From positions 1 through 32,032 of the forward strand of contig JBBPYR010000170.1 in the NCBI GenBank assembly GCA_038199755.1: 32,032 bases of DNA, in the 5' to 3' direction. Shown here one piece after another: positions 1 through 7,536 of the stretch. Each line of letters opens with the position of its first letter. Within the stretch, counting starts at the first letter, position 1. The notes beneath the pieces were generated by a model. The model did no database searches. It was not told the origin of the DNA and was given only the letters and a program-made list of their open reading frames with translations. This DNA is from JBBPYR01 sp038199755 (GTDB lineage: Bacteria; Chloroflexota; Ktedonobacteria; Ktedonobacterales; Ktedonobacteraceae). Position numbers and translations under genes: made by a program.

Positions 1-609
1 CCAGAGTCGCTTGGCAATTTGCGCAATCTTACCTCTTTCCTTTATCTGAGCAATAATCAATTCGCCTTGCTCGCGGCCTCACTTTTTGAGCATTGGGGGA
101 AGCTGCTGTATCTCAATATCACTGATAATCAACTGGTTGAACTGCCTGAGACGATTGGCAAGCTCAGCAATCTCAAGGAGTTGCGATTGTATAATAATCA
201 GCTGACGACGCTGCCCGCGTCACTAGGGGAATTGGTGCAGTTGCGAGAATTACATGTGATGAATAACCAGCTCGCAACTCTTCCAGAGACGATTGGTGAA
301 CTGGGAAGGCTCAAGGAATTACGTTTGTCTGGTAATCGGTTGACATCACTGCCAGCATCACTGGGCAAGCTAACGTACCTGACGCAGCTTGATTTGAGGA
401 ATAATCGCTTGCTGTCCCTGCCAGAGTCATTGGGCGACCTTGTGGAGTTGACGCACCTCGATTTGCGTGCGAATCGGCTGGTTGCTCTACCCTCCAGTAT
501 CGCGGAATTGCCAAGGCTTGAAAAGTTAGATTTACGCTGGAATAAATTGTCGGCTCTGCCTCAGTGGTTGCAACGCTTAGAGCAGCGTGGTTGTGCTATC
601 TATTTGTGA
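1..609 (+). CDS. Leucine-rich-repeat protein (3' part, truncated by window edge)
   Basis: The reading frame is open from base 1, so the gene starts upstream and 202 residues are visible. They form about eight 23-residue repeats of the type LxxLPxxLGxLxxLxxLxLxxNxL, for example LPETIGKLSNLKELRL, with the strand asparagine (NNQL, GNRL, NNRL) kept in each. This is the bacterial LRR class that builds a curved protein-binding solenoid. No catalytic domain is visible in this part; such repeats are often fused to kinases, GTPases or other effector domains whose presence upstream cannot be judged here. The last repeat ends in WLQRLEQRGCAIYL, a capping segment, so the stop at 607-609 looks natural. 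A TTG at 19 could be read as a start but lies inside a repeat, so it is not the real one. The binding partner is unknown. Confidence 0.9.
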   Translation, partial: PESLGNLRNLTSFLYLSNNQFALLAASLFEHWGKLLYLNITDNQLVELPETIGKLSNLKELRLYNNQLTTLPASLGELVQLRELHVMNNQLATLPETIGELGRLKELRLSGNRLTSLPASLGKLTYLTQLDLRNNRLLSLPESLGDLVELTHLDLRANRLVALPSSIAELPRLEKLDLRWNKLSALPQWLQRLEQRGCAIYL

Positions 610-757
610 GCAACTCAAATAAATGTGTTCGATCAACTGTGTTTTTGACGAGAAATACTTTCTCCTTATATCTTTCAAGGTATTGCTGCACAAACGCTTC
701 TGTAGGTGGTACAGCAATTCCGCTACTTGGTCCTCCAATAATGTGTATTTTTACCAT
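596..757 (-). pseudogene. Internally deleted P-loop (adenylate/shikimate kinase-like) gene remnant, 53 codons
   Basis: An ATG at 757 with a good ribosome binding site (AGAAGGA, about 6 bases upstream) opens a 53-codon frame. It begins MVKIHIIGGPSSG, which looks like the first strand and Walker A start of a small nucleotide kinase (expected GGPSSGKTTLA). It then jumps directly to AFVQQYLERYKEKVFLV and RTHLFELL, which resembles the C-terminal helix and strand of the same family (Y-L-x-x-Y-x-x-K-V-x-x-L-x-t). The lysine and Ser/Thr of the P-loop, the substrate lid and the core, roughly 100 or more residues, are missing. What I see is an in-frame join of two gene ends; that it is a deletion product is inference. 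The 3' end overlaps the LRR stop by 14 bases, tail to tail. It could still be translated as a short peptide, but kinase activity is not possible. Confidence 0.6.
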
Positions 758-918
758 AGTTTTCCTTCTTTCCATATTACTTTATTGTATCGTATTTATT
801 TTGCACTCAGGGCTCTTCTATGTTCATTTTATCTATTTTCTGGTATTATTCTGATATAGAATATGTATAGTAAAAACGATAACACCTATGCATAAGAATT
901 GTTGAGGGTACAAAGGTC
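610..918. other. Intergenic region between LRR gene and LysR gene
   Basis: The first half holds the minus-strand kinase remnant. From about 760 to 918 the DNA is very AT-rich and serves two outward-facing starts: the remnant on the minus strand and the LysR gene on the plus strand. Plus-strand frames here (564-854, 623-859) encode hydrophobic, low-complexity peptides without a ribosome binding site and are not supported. The segment at 879-900 (GATAAC...CATAAGAATTG) shares an 8-base core, ATTCTTAT on the other strand, with the TauE promoter region at 2861-2868. That may mark a LysR site, but the match is short. Confidence 0.5.
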
Positions 919-1842
919 GTGAACCTACAAAATCTACGGGTCTTTCTGAAGGTTGCTGAGCTAGAGCATATTACACATGCTGCCGAGGAGTTGGGGCTGA
1001 GCCAGCCTGCGGTAACAAAGACCATTCAAAGTCTTGAACATGACGTTGGCTTAGAACTTGTCGAGCGGCAGGGGCGGCGGATTGCCTTGACCCATGCTGG
1101 TCGTGTGTTGCAGAATTACACGCGGCAGATGTTCGCACTTGAGCGTGAGATGGAAGAGGCACTGGCAACATTGCGTGATGTAGAGGGGGGTGAGGTGACG
1201 TTGGCGGCCAATACGACGACGGGTGTGTATTTGCTACCACCCATCGTGGCGCAATTCCGCGCACGTTACCCACAGGTGAATTTGCATATAGCCATTCTTA
1301 ACTCGCATGAGATCGTAGAAGAGACGCTCAACTGGCACCTGGACTTTGGATTGGTCGAGGGCAATCCCTTGATGTTGCCGCCGGGTCTGGTCGTGTTACC
1401 TTTCTCGAGTGATGAACTGGTGCTGATTGTTGCGCCCAATCATCCTTGGAGCACTCTGTCCACGCTCAGTCCTGATGCTTTGCGCCACGGTGAACTGGTG
1501 ATGCGTGAACAGGGGAGTGGTATTCGCGAAGTTATCGAGCGCGCATTGTTGGAACATAACGTGCTGATACGTCCGCTTTTTACCTTAACCGATAATGAGG
1601 CGATCAAGCAGATGGTGATAAGTGGAGTTGGGGCCGCGATTGTTTCCGCCATGGCAGTGCGGCGAGAGGTGGAGAATGGGGATCTGAAGCAAATACCGAT
1701 TAGTGGCATCACTCTACATCCACAATTGAGCCTGGTGCAGCGGGTCGATAAACAGCTATCCCGTGCAGCGCAGGCGTTTCGCACCTTCCTCGGTCCTTAT
1801 ACGCTTGATGAAGGATGCATAGAAGATACTGTGGAAGCATAG
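919..1842 (+). CDS. LysR-family transcriptional regulator
   Basis: The 307-residue length is typical for the family. Residues 2-60 form the winged helix-turn-helix (NLQNLRVFLKVAELEHITHA, then AAEELGLSQPAVTKTIQSLE, VGLELVERQGRR, LTHAG). Residues about 88-295 form the periplasmic-binding-like effector domain (VTLAANTTTGVYLLPPIVAQ at its start). The sequence style is that of the CysL/YeiE/CbbR branch, whose members respond to small anions or metabolites and bind T-N11-A type sites. The start is GTG at 919, with GAGGG at 904-908. It is convergent with the TauE/SafE permease and ends at a shared hairpin. CysL-type regulators and sulfite exporters are functionally related, so control of the neighbour is plausible but unproven. 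The effector is unknown. Confidence 0.9.
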   Translation: MNLQNLRVFLKVAELEHITHAAEELGLSQPAVTKTIQSLEHDVGLELVERQGRRIALTHAGRVLQNYTRQMFALEREMEEALATLRDVEGGEVTLAANTTTGVYLLPPIVAQFRARYPQVNLHIAILNSHEIVEETLNWHLDFGLVEGNPLMLPPGLVVLPFSSDELVLIVAPNHPWSTLSTLSPDALRHGELVMREQGSGIREVIERALLEHNVLIRPLFTLTDNEAIKQMVISGVGAAIVSAMAVRREVENGDLKQIPISGITLHPQLSLVQRVDKQLSRAAQAFRTFLGPYTLDEGCIEDTVEA

Positions 1843-1844
1843 AG

Positions 1845-1879
1845 GGTTGAAAACCGCTGCAACGAGGCGGTTTTCAACC
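1845..1879. terminator. Perfect 13-bp hairpin between convergent genes (bidirectional terminator)
   Basis: GGTTGAAAACCGC (1845-1857) is exactly complementary to GCGGTTTTCAACC (1867-1879), with a 9-base loop. It lies 2 bases after the LysR stop and 12 bases beyond the TauE stop on the other strand. The A/T stretch is within the stem and there is no downstream T-run. Its position suggests a terminator for both genes. Confidence 0.7.
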
Positions 1880-1891
1880 ACTTACGTTCCC

Positions 1892-2713
1892 TCAGATGAG
1901 TTTGAAGCCGGAGAGGGCAAGGACGGTTGCCAGGACAGGTCGCATGTAGCGTTCTGGAATGTATTTACTTAGACTGCTGCCCAGAAGGACGCCTGGCAGG
2001 GAGCCGATGAGCAAGAGCAGCACAAGGGTCCAGTTGATGGTTCCTGCGGTCAGGTAGCCAATCACACCCGCCGCCAGCAGCATAAACGCCTGAAAGATGT
2101 CGGTGCCGACGAGTTCTTTTGGCCCAAGCTTGGGGAAGAGGAACGCCATAGAGACAATAATCAATGTACCACTTCCCACGGAGGTGAGACCAACGAGAAA
2201 ACCAACGATGGCGCCAATGGCAATGGCAATGGCTGGGCGATAGTAGCGTTCCCATGCGATGTTTGGTGTGATGATTTCGCCGCGTGCGGCGGCACGTTTA
2301 GCCGCCTCAAGGTTTTTGCGTTCGATGTGCTTCATCACAAATGGCTTTATGATAAGGAGTATGGCGACGGTAATCAGCGTAAAGCCGAGGGTGTGGAGAA
2401 TAACGCCATTGATGACGGTACTATAATGCTTGCGTAGATATTGAACCAGCCCGACACTCAAGAGCGTGGCTGGAACGCTGCCGATGGCAAGCCAGAGCGC
2501 GACCCTGAAATTGACGTTCTTTTGGCGTATGTGAACAATTGAGCCAACGGCTTTTGTCACGGTTGAATAGGCAATATCGGTACCAATGGCCCACACGGGT
2601 GGGACGCGGAAAACAAGAATCATAATTGGAGCCAACAGTGATCCCCCGCCCATGCCGGTAAGTCCGATGAGAAAGCCGATAAGTAGGCCAACAAGTGAGA
2701 TACGATAGTCCAC
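1892..2713 (-). CDS. TauE/SafE-family membrane permease (sulfite-exporter type)
   Basis: A 273-residue, strongly hydrophobic protein with the two-fold repeat of the TauE/SafE (DUF81) family. The N-terminal repeat has GLTGMGGGSLLAP and GTDIAYS; the C-terminal repeat has GLTSVGSGTLIIV and GTDIFQAF. About eight membrane segments are expected, with a charged cytosolic loop in the middle (HIERKNLEAAKRAAARGE). Family members export sulfite, sulfoacetate or other small sulfur or carboxylate anions; the substrate cannot be read from the sequence. The frame is open up to 2839, but the GTG at 2713 is chosen as start because AGGGGGAG lies 8 bases upstream and the membrane domain starts right after it, while the longer N-terminus covers a promoter, repeats and a hairpin. 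It is convergent with a LysR regulator that may control it. Confidence 0.85.
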   Translation of the reverse strand: MDYRISLVGLLIGFLIGLTGMGGGSLLAPIMILVFRVPPVWAIGTDIAYSTVTKAVGSIVHIRQKNVNFRVALWLAIGSVPATLLSVGLVQYLRKHYSTVINGVILHTLGFTLITVAILLIIKPFVMKHIERKNLEAAKRAAARGEIITPNIAWERYYRPAIAIAIGAIVGFLVGLTSVGSGTLIIVSMAFLFPKLGPKELVGTDIFQAFMLLAAGVIGYLTAGTINWTLVLLLLIGSLPGVLLGSSLSKYIPERYMRPVLATVLALSGFKLI

Positions 2714-2732
2714 GCGGACACTCCCCCTAGTA

Positions 2733-2775
2733 ACAGGAAGGCAGTACATTGTTCTGCTATGTACTGTCTTCCTGT
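2733..2775. promoter_or_regulatory. 17-bp imperfect hairpin in the 5' leader of the TauE-type gene
   Basis: CAGGAAGGCAGTACAT (2734-2749) pairs with ATGTACTGTCTTCCTG (2759-2774), with one G-T wobble; 2733/2775 extend it to 17 pairs around a 9-base loop. It stands only about 8 bases upstream of the ribosome binding site of the gene on the minus strand. It could be a protein-binding operator or an RNA element influencing translation. No known riboswitch fold is recognised. Confidence 0.5.
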
Positions 2776-2841
2776 AGTTCTTACATTGCTGATACTGTAT
2801 GAACGGTGATGGTAAGATCGTAATCACTCGACCATACATAC

Positions 2842-2906
2842 GTTATGAGAACCATAACATATTCTTATTATGATTGCAAGTTATCACAACCATATGTTAC
2901 AACCAT
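2842..2906 (-). promoter_or_regulatory. Promoter of the TauE-type gene with three direct-repeat boxes
   Basis: On the minus strand, TTGCAA (2874-2879) and TATGGT (2851-2856) are separated by 17 bases and make a plausible -35/-10 pair. Three same-direction copies of a box, read on the plus strand as GTTATGAGAACCAT (2842-2855), GTTATCACAACCAT (2880-2893) and a shortened GTTACAACCAT (2896-2906), overlap or flank these hexamers. Copy one is also a small inverted repeat (GTTATG...CATAAC). Repeated boxes over a promoter suggest an operator; the neighbouring LysR protein is the first candidate to bind it. Confidence 0.5.
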
Positions 2907-2912
2907 GTTATG

Positions 2913-5201
2913 CTAGTCAAACAATGTAGGTGTTGTTACTAAAGGGCTGAGTTCGCGTATGCTGCCGTCGTGATGGAAGAGGTAGGGGTTGAGCACACCA
3001 TCCTCGTCACGGGGTGTCAGCCCAGCTTCCTGAATGAAGCGAGAGGCCACGGCGTCACTGCCACGATAGCGCAAGATGGACGAGAGGTAGAGGTGCTTTT
3101 GGGCGCGTGTAATGGCGACGTAAGCGAGGCGTCGTTCCTCAGCGATGCCTGATTGGGCTATCGGGCCATCTTCTGCCAGTGTATAGGAGCGACGATGGGG
3201 AAAAATGCCTTCGGTCAGACCCATGACGAATACCACTGGGCTCTCCAACCCCTTTGCTTTATGAACGGTCATCAGGCTGACGCAGTCGCGCTTGTTTTTG
3301 CTGCTATCTTCGGCTTGCTCCTTGAGTTGGGTCATGGCGGTCAGAAAGTGTCGTATCGTGTGATGACGCTTGGCGATCTGCATCAATTCTTCTAACTCGT
3401 CAATGCGCCCTTCCAGCCTGCTCTCCTCGTGATGGGTGGGGGCTTCGGCCTCTTCGTCGCTGTCTTCCTTATGCTTTGAGTCGCAGTGGCGCAGGTGTAG
3501 GTCATAGGCATGCTGGCGCAGCAGGCTGATGGCGTGGGCGGGCTGGTTTTTGCTTTCCGTCCATATTTTTTGTATCAACGCGACGAAATCTTTGATGCCG
3601 AGCTGGTTCTCAGACCCGATGGTATAGGCATGCTCGGTGCAAAATTGCAGCAAGGGACGGCCACCGGCGTGAGCGGCGAGGGTGCCAAAGAAGCTGGTCG
3701 TGAAGCGATGCGACGTTTTGCCAGTTCGTGCGAAGTAGTCACGCGAGGGAATATTGGCGACGACGCGAAAGGCGGCATTTTGCTCTCCACAGTGAATAGG
3801 CGTAAAGACTTGGTCCCATTTGAGTGGGTTAGAACTGTTGCGCGCTTCCATATAGTCCTGATAGACGCGCACACCATCGACCAGAGAGAGATAGGCCAGC
3901 ATATCGCGGGTGGTCTTGCGCTTAAAGAAGGATGAGCCGCCGACGGTGCGATAAGGTACGCCATTGCGTGCGAAGGCGATTTCGAGTGATGCCAGATGAT
4001 GATTGGTACGGGAAAGCACGTAAATGTCGTGATAGGAAAGGGGCTGCTGCTGTTCGCGCCATGTGCGCACCAGGGTGGCGACGCGGGTCGCAATGCCATC
4101 TGCCTCTGCCTCTTGATCGTCATAGGCGGTGACGCTGACGGGTGGGCCATCGGGCTGTGTCGGGCGTAACAGCTTCTCGAAGCCGGGAGTGATCTCGTTG
4201 TGGCTGATCAGCTTGTTGGCGGCATCGAGAATCTGTGGGGTCGAACGGTAGTTATGCTCGATCTGATAGATGATGCCTTTGGGGTACATGGCGCGAAACG
4301 AGAGAATAGAGGCTTCGGGACTGGCACCACGGAATTGGTAGATAGCCTGATCGGGGTCGCCCACGACGACGACGTTGTGTTTGGGGGCGGCCAGGTATTG
4401 AATGAGTTTGTATTGAGATGGATTGGTGTCCTGCGTTTCGTCCACCTGTAGATATTGGTAGCGTCCCTGCCAGGTTTTGCGAAACTTGGGACTACTCTCA
4501 AGCAGGGTGAGCGGGACATAGATCAGGTCGGAGAGATCATAGATTTTTTCTTTTTGCTTCGTTTGCTCGTACTGCGTGAAAAATTCTTGGTAGCGGTCGC
4601 CCAAGTCTGGCTCGACACCGAGATAGCGACAAAAGAAGTCACTTGACTGCTCTGGTGGCAGGAGTTCTTCTTTGGCGCGGTCAACCGCTGCCAGGACTGC
4701 CAGAATATCTATATCCCAGTTCATGCCACGCGATCGGTTGCTGCGCCACGGACGGATAATATCTTCGGCGAGCCATTGGCGCGGTTCGCCGCTGATCAGG
4801 CGTTGGTTCAACTCCTGCGGCGTCCATGCCAATTTTTCGCGCAGCATATGATGGCCAAGGCCATGGAAGGTCACGACGCGCAGGGCTTTCATATCCTTTG
4901 CTAGTTTGCCACGCGCTTTGAGGGCTTTCAGAGCGCGCTTCTCCATCTCGTCTGCGGCGGCGCGTGTGAACGTCACGCACAGGATGGCCTCGGGGGCGAT
5001 CCCTTCGTCGGCGATGAGGCGTACCAGTCGCTGCACCAGGATCGCGGTTTTGCCCGTGCCTGCGGCGGCGATAAACGCGGCGGGACCATCCATATGCGCG
5101 ATAGCGGCAGCTTGCTGGGGATTGGCGACAAATTGTGGTTGCGTTGTATGTGTTGAGTGAGAAGTTGTTTTTGTTTTTTGCTTGGGTCTCTGCGATACCA
5201 T
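2913..5201 (-). CDS. UvrD/PcrA/Rep-family superfamily 1 DNA helicase
   Basis: A 762-residue 3'-5' ATP-dependent DNA helicase of the UvrD type, acting in repair or replication-fork maintenance. All SF1A motifs are visible: Q motif around Q29-Q30, Walker A AAGTGKT (46-52), motif Ia FTRAAADEM (78-86), Walker B VDETQDTN (253-260, threonine where many members have Phe), motif III GDPDQAIYQFRGA (281-293), motif IV NYRSTPQIL, motif V TVHKAKGLESPVV and motif VI EERRLAYVAITRA. The 2B region carries an acidic stretch (KHKEDSDEEAEAP). The C-terminus is short after motif VI. The N-terminal 24 residues are a polar Thr/Lys/His-rich tail. The ribosome binding site at 5201 is weak (AGAAAG). It is transcribed alone, divergent from the His-rich small protein. 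Whether it is UvrD, PcrA or an accessory paralogue cannot be decided from one sequence. Confidence 0.93.
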   Translation of the reverse strand: MVSQRPKQKTKTTSHSTHTTQPQFVANPQQAAAIAHMDGPAAFIAAAGTGKTAILVQRLVRLIADEGIAPEAILCVTFTRAAADEMEKRALKALKARGKLAKDMKALRVVTFHGLGHHMLREKLAWTPQELNQRLISGEPRQWLAEDIIRPWRSNRSRGMNWDIDILAVLAAVDRAKEELLPPEQSSDFFCRYLGVEPDLGDRYQEFFTQYEQTKQKEKIYDLSDLIYVPLTLLESSPKFRKTWQGRYQYLQVDETQDTNPSQYKLIQYLAAPKHNVVVVGDPDQAIYQFRGASPEASILSFRAMYPKGIIYQIEHNYRSTPQILDAANKLISHNEITPGFEKLLRPTQPDGPPVSVTAYDDQEAEADGIATRVATLVRTWREQQQPLSYHDIYVLSRTNHHLASLEIAFARNGVPYRTVGGSSFFKRKTTRDMLAYLSLVDGVRVYQDYMEARNSSNPLKWDQVFTPIHCGEQNAAFRVVANIPSRDYFARTGKTSHRFTTSFFGTLAAHAGGRPLLQFCTEHAYTIGSENQLGIKDFVALIQKIWTESKNQPAHAISLLRQHAYDLHLRHCDSKHKEDSDEEAEAPTHHEESRLEGRIDELEELMQIAKRHHTIRHFLTAMTQLKEQAEDSSKNKRDCVSLMTVHKAKGLESPVVFVMGLTEGIFPHRRSYTLAEDGPIAQSGIAEERRLAYVAITRAQKHLYLSSILRYRGSDAVASRFIQEAGLTPRDEDGVLNPYLFHHDGSIRELSPLVTTPTLFD

Positions 5202-5256
5202 CTACAAAATCTTTCTACCTGACCAGTCTAAGATTAGGTTGTTACGAATTGGTACT

Positions 5257-5268
5257 ATAGCATGCTAT
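5257..5268. promoter_or_regulatory. 12-bp palindrome in the helicase / His-rich gene divergent region
   Basis: ATAGCATGCTAT is a perfect palindrome flanked by a further ACT/AGT pair. A second perfect palindrome, AGAACGTTCT, lies at 5292-5301. Both sit in the 191-base region between two divergent genes, where operators are expected. No regulator is assigned. Confidence 0.3.
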
Positions 5269-5392
5269 GGAGTAGATTGGCAACTGAATTTAGAACGTTC
5301 TGCCTAAATTGCTATAGCGCTTCCCTTACAACTCTGCTGCACAAGAAACGTAAAAGTCATAGAATGTCTGTTATACAGAGGAGAAAACCACT

Positions 5393-5665
5393 ATGGACCC
5401 TGTTTTATTTGTGTTGCTATTGCTGTCCCTATTGATTGCAGCTATCGTGTTTGCGCGCTTGCAGCCTTATTCGCGAAAGCGTTCCCAGCAACTAGAGCCA
5501 ACCACAGATCATGCTGATTCGCCGTCTGCCGATGCTTCCGCGCATACCCATAGTGCCACATCATCGCACTCGCACCAACGGCATGGGACACCACAGCACC
5601 ATGAAACAACGTCTGTCCACCAACACCATGTTCATGTGGACACGCCGACCTTTCATCATCATTAA
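5393..5665 (+). CDS. Small membrane-anchored histidine-rich protein
   Basis: A 90-residue protein with three parts. Residues 3-22 are a single hydrophobic helix (PVLFVLLLLSLLIAAIVFAR), residues 23-32 are basic (SRKRSQ, so the tail is likely cytosolic by the positive-inside rule), and residues 40-90 are a disordered Ser/Thr/His tail. The tail holds all 15 histidines, at 40, 51, 53, 59, 61, 64, 69, 70, 76, 78, 79, 81 and 88-90. The start has a strong ribosome binding site (GAGGAG, about 8 bases upstream). His-rich tails on membrane anchors can bind Zn, Ni, Cu or Co, but no family is recognised and metal binding is inference. The gene lies between the helicase (divergent) and the methyltransferase (same strand, 86 bases downstream). 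Confidence 0.7.
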   Translation: MDPVLFVLLLLSLLIAAIVFARLQPYSRKRSQQLEPTTDHADSPSADASAHTHSATSSHSHQRHGTPQHHETTSVHQHHVHVDTPTFHHH

Positions 5666-5751
5666 GCGTGGAGTAGGTAGCCGCTTCAGGCTAATTGAGC
5701 GATTGCCATGAACGGATGTGTTTCGCGTGCAAGCGAGAAGGAGAGAGAGTG

Positions 5752-6588
5752 ATGCTGGACGACACTTCACATCATAATACAGCACTGGGCTTGACCTCGC
5801 GTTGGACGGCGGGTGTGCGTGCCAGGGAGAGTCAGCGCGAGGATCGCCTGTTTGATGATCCCTGGGCTGCGCTGCTGGCGGGTGAGCTTGGCGCGGAATG
5901 GGCAGAGCATCAGTCAGGTGACAACGGCGTTTCAATTATTGTGCGAACGCGTTTCTTTGACGATTTTTTGCAACGCGTTGTGCAGGAGCATACGATAAGG
6001 CAGGTAGTGCTGCTGGCGGCGGGTATGGATACGCGGGCGTTTCGCCTGTCATGGCCTGAACGGACACGCTTCTTCGAGCTTGACCAGCCACAAGTGCTGG
6101 CCTATAAAGAGGAAATTCTGCAATCCGCAGGGGCACAGGCAGGCTGTGAGCGACATGTGCTCAAACTGGATCTCACAAAACCCTGGCGAGAAGCATTGAT
6201 CAGGAGCGGGTTTGCGTCACAACATCCTGCCGTCTGGCTGCTTGAGGGATTTCTGCATTATCTCCCAAGCGAAGGGGTTGCGCGTGTGCTTGATGATGTA
6301 ACACAACTGGCAGTGTCAGGGAGTTGGCTGGGCTTCGATACCATTAATAGCGATATGCTGACCTCGCAATGGACGCGGCAATGGGTTGAGGGATTGGCGG
6401 AACTTGGCACACCCTGGCTGAGCACAATGGACGAGCCAGAGGCTGTGCTGGCTCAACGTGGTTGGAAGGCTGCAGTAATCCAGCCCGGCGAAGCGGAAGC
6501 CAACTATGGTCGTTGGCCTTATCCATCTTTGCCGCGCACGGTTCCCAATATGCCTCGTAGTTGGTTTGTGACCGCACAAAAACAATAA
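5752..6588 (+). CDS. Class I SAM-dependent methyltransferase (PPM/LCMT-like, TIGR00027 type)
   Basis: A 278-residue methyltransferase of the leucine-carboxyl-methyltransferase-like group common in actinobacteria and Chloroflexota. Recognisable features are the N-terminal SRWTAGVRARE and LFDDPWA segment (residues 16-39), the SAM-binding loop VVLLAAGMDTRAFRL (85-99), the acidic ribose contact ELDQPQVLAYK (109-119) and WLLEGFLHYL (162-171), all hallmarks of that family. Substrate is unknown; relatives methylate small molecules or polyketide-like acids. The frame is open to a TTG at 5695, but the ATG at 5752 is preferred because AAGGAG lies 8 bases upstream; a GTG directly before it (5749) is an alternative. 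A strong hairpin follows the stop. Confidence 0.88.
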   Translation: MLDDTSHHNTALGLTSRWTAGVRARESQREDRLFDDPWAALLAGELGAEWAEHQSGDNGVSIIVRTRFFDDFLQRVVQEHTIRQVVLLAAGMDTRAFRLSWPERTRFFELDQPQVLAYKEEILQSAGAQAGCERHVLKLDLTKPWREALIRSGFASQHPAVWLLEGFLHYLPSEGVARVLDDVTQLAVSGSWLGFDTINSDMLTSQWTRQWVEGLAELGTPWLSTMDEPEAVLAQRGWKAAVIQPGEAEANYGRWPYPSLPRTVPNMPRSWFVTAQKQ

Positions 6589-6596
6589 TCTAAGGG

Positions 6597-6658
6597 CTAT
6601 ATCGCATGTGGGTAGTGTATTGTTTAGCCAGTGCGCTACCCACATGCGATATGCCTTT
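6597..6658 (+). terminator. Hairpin terminator after the methyltransferase gene
   Basis: Bases 6599-6615 and 6636-6652 form a 17-bp perfect stem (ATATCGCATGTGGGTAG and its complement). It is extended by GGC/GCC with a one-base bulge and followed by TTTT at 6655-6658. It begins within 10 bases of the stop, fitting an intrinsic terminator with a short T-tract. Confidence 0.75.
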
Positions 6659-6695
6659 TGGTGGTTCAAGTGTAGTACTCTTTGTCTTTGAGGCG

Positions 6696-6724
6696 TTGTC
6701 TCTTTGTGTGTAACGCGCTACAAT
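6696..6724 (+). promoter_or_regulatory. Promoter of the ECF transporter operon
   Basis: TTGTCT (6696-6701) and TACAAT (6719-6724) are spaced by 17 bases. They sit just past the upstream terminator and about 40 bases before the first gene of the operon. No room is left for a large riboswitch. Confidence 0.5.
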
Positions 6725-6765
6725 GCAATTAACATGCTTTTGTGGTGAGGAGAGAAGGAGAAACA

Positions 6766-7536
6766 ATGCCTCGAAAACTGAATGCGCTTGAGATTGCCGA
6801 GGGCGCATTGTTGTCAGATATTGCTGTGGTGTTTCAACTACTGGTGCTATACTTGCCTGTGGGTGGCGATTTATTTCGTCTGCCCATTTTTATTGTGTTT
6901 GCGGTGCTGGTGTTGCGGCGCGGCCTCTACGTGGGTATTATGGGGATGTGCGTCTCGTTCTTTATTGTTGGTGTCGTGATGGGGCCAGCCTTTATTCCCA
7001 CCATGTTCCTGGAGGCGGCTGGCGGTCTTTTTCTGGGTATTACGATGAGGCACCGTCTGCGCCATATCACCCTCATCCTGATCGGTATTAGCTGTGGGGC
7101 GTTGGCTCTCTATTGCCTGACGTTTATCACGCTCTTCCTGGGTGGACTACCGATTACAAATATTGTGCGTTCTCTGCATTACGCCTATCTTACTATGGTG
7201 AATATCGTCAATACCGTGAGTGCGAGTGTAGGTCTGGGCAATTGGTGGCGGCACACGTTATATCCTCCCATCAATGTGCTAGCGATGTGGAGCCTTGTAT
7301 ACTGGTGGGCTCTGCTCTATGCCGCGCTCTGGTTGGTGATGCTGCCTGTGGTGCCCGTTGTCTATGCTATGACCAACGTTTTTGCACGCTTGCTTGGCTA
7401 TGAGGTGCGCGCATTTCCAGGACTCTATGTACAGCGGCTCATCCGTCGTCTCTCTCGTCCATTGGTCAGGCGGATGGTGCGACAGCGGAGACAGCGGCGC
7501 GAGGGCAAGCCGTTGAAACGAGGTGTGCAGGCATGA
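6766..7536 (+). CDS. DUF2232/YybS-like membrane protein, probable substrate-binding (S) component of an ECF transporter
   Basis: A 256-residue protein with about seven hydrophobic segments, including residues about 20-45, 48-70, 75-110 and a long pair at about 165-215, and a very basic C-terminus (RRLSRPLVRRMVRQRRQRRE). The stretch RLPIFIVFAVLVLRRGLYVG and the Gly-rich second half resemble DUF2232/YybS proteins, which are predicted S components. Context supports this: the stop overlaps the start of EcfA1 (ATGA), and EcfA2 and EcfT follow, so all four parts of an energy-coupling factor transporter are present. The ATG at 6766 has GAAGGAG 5 bases upstream and is preferred over a TTG at 6742. 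The substrate (a vitamin, metal or other micronutrient) is not indicated by any neighbour or riboswitch. Confidence 0.75.
   Translation: MPRKLNALEIAEGALLSDIAVVFQLLVLYLPVGGDLFRLPIFIVFAVLVLRRGLYVGIMGMCVSFFIVGVVMGPAFIPTMFLEAAGGLFLGITMRHRLRHITLILIGISCGALALYCLTFITLFLGGLPITNIVRSLHYAYLTMVNIVNTVSASVGLGNWWRHTLYPPINVLAMWSLVYWWALLYAALWLVMLPVVPVVYAMTNVFARLLGYEVRAFPGLYVQRLIRRLSRPLVRRMVRQRRQRREGKPLKRGVQA

Noticed and set aside
5292..5301. AGAACGTTCT as a LexA/SOS box before the helicase
   Set aside because: The known Gram-positive box has four bases between GAAC and GTTC; here there are none.
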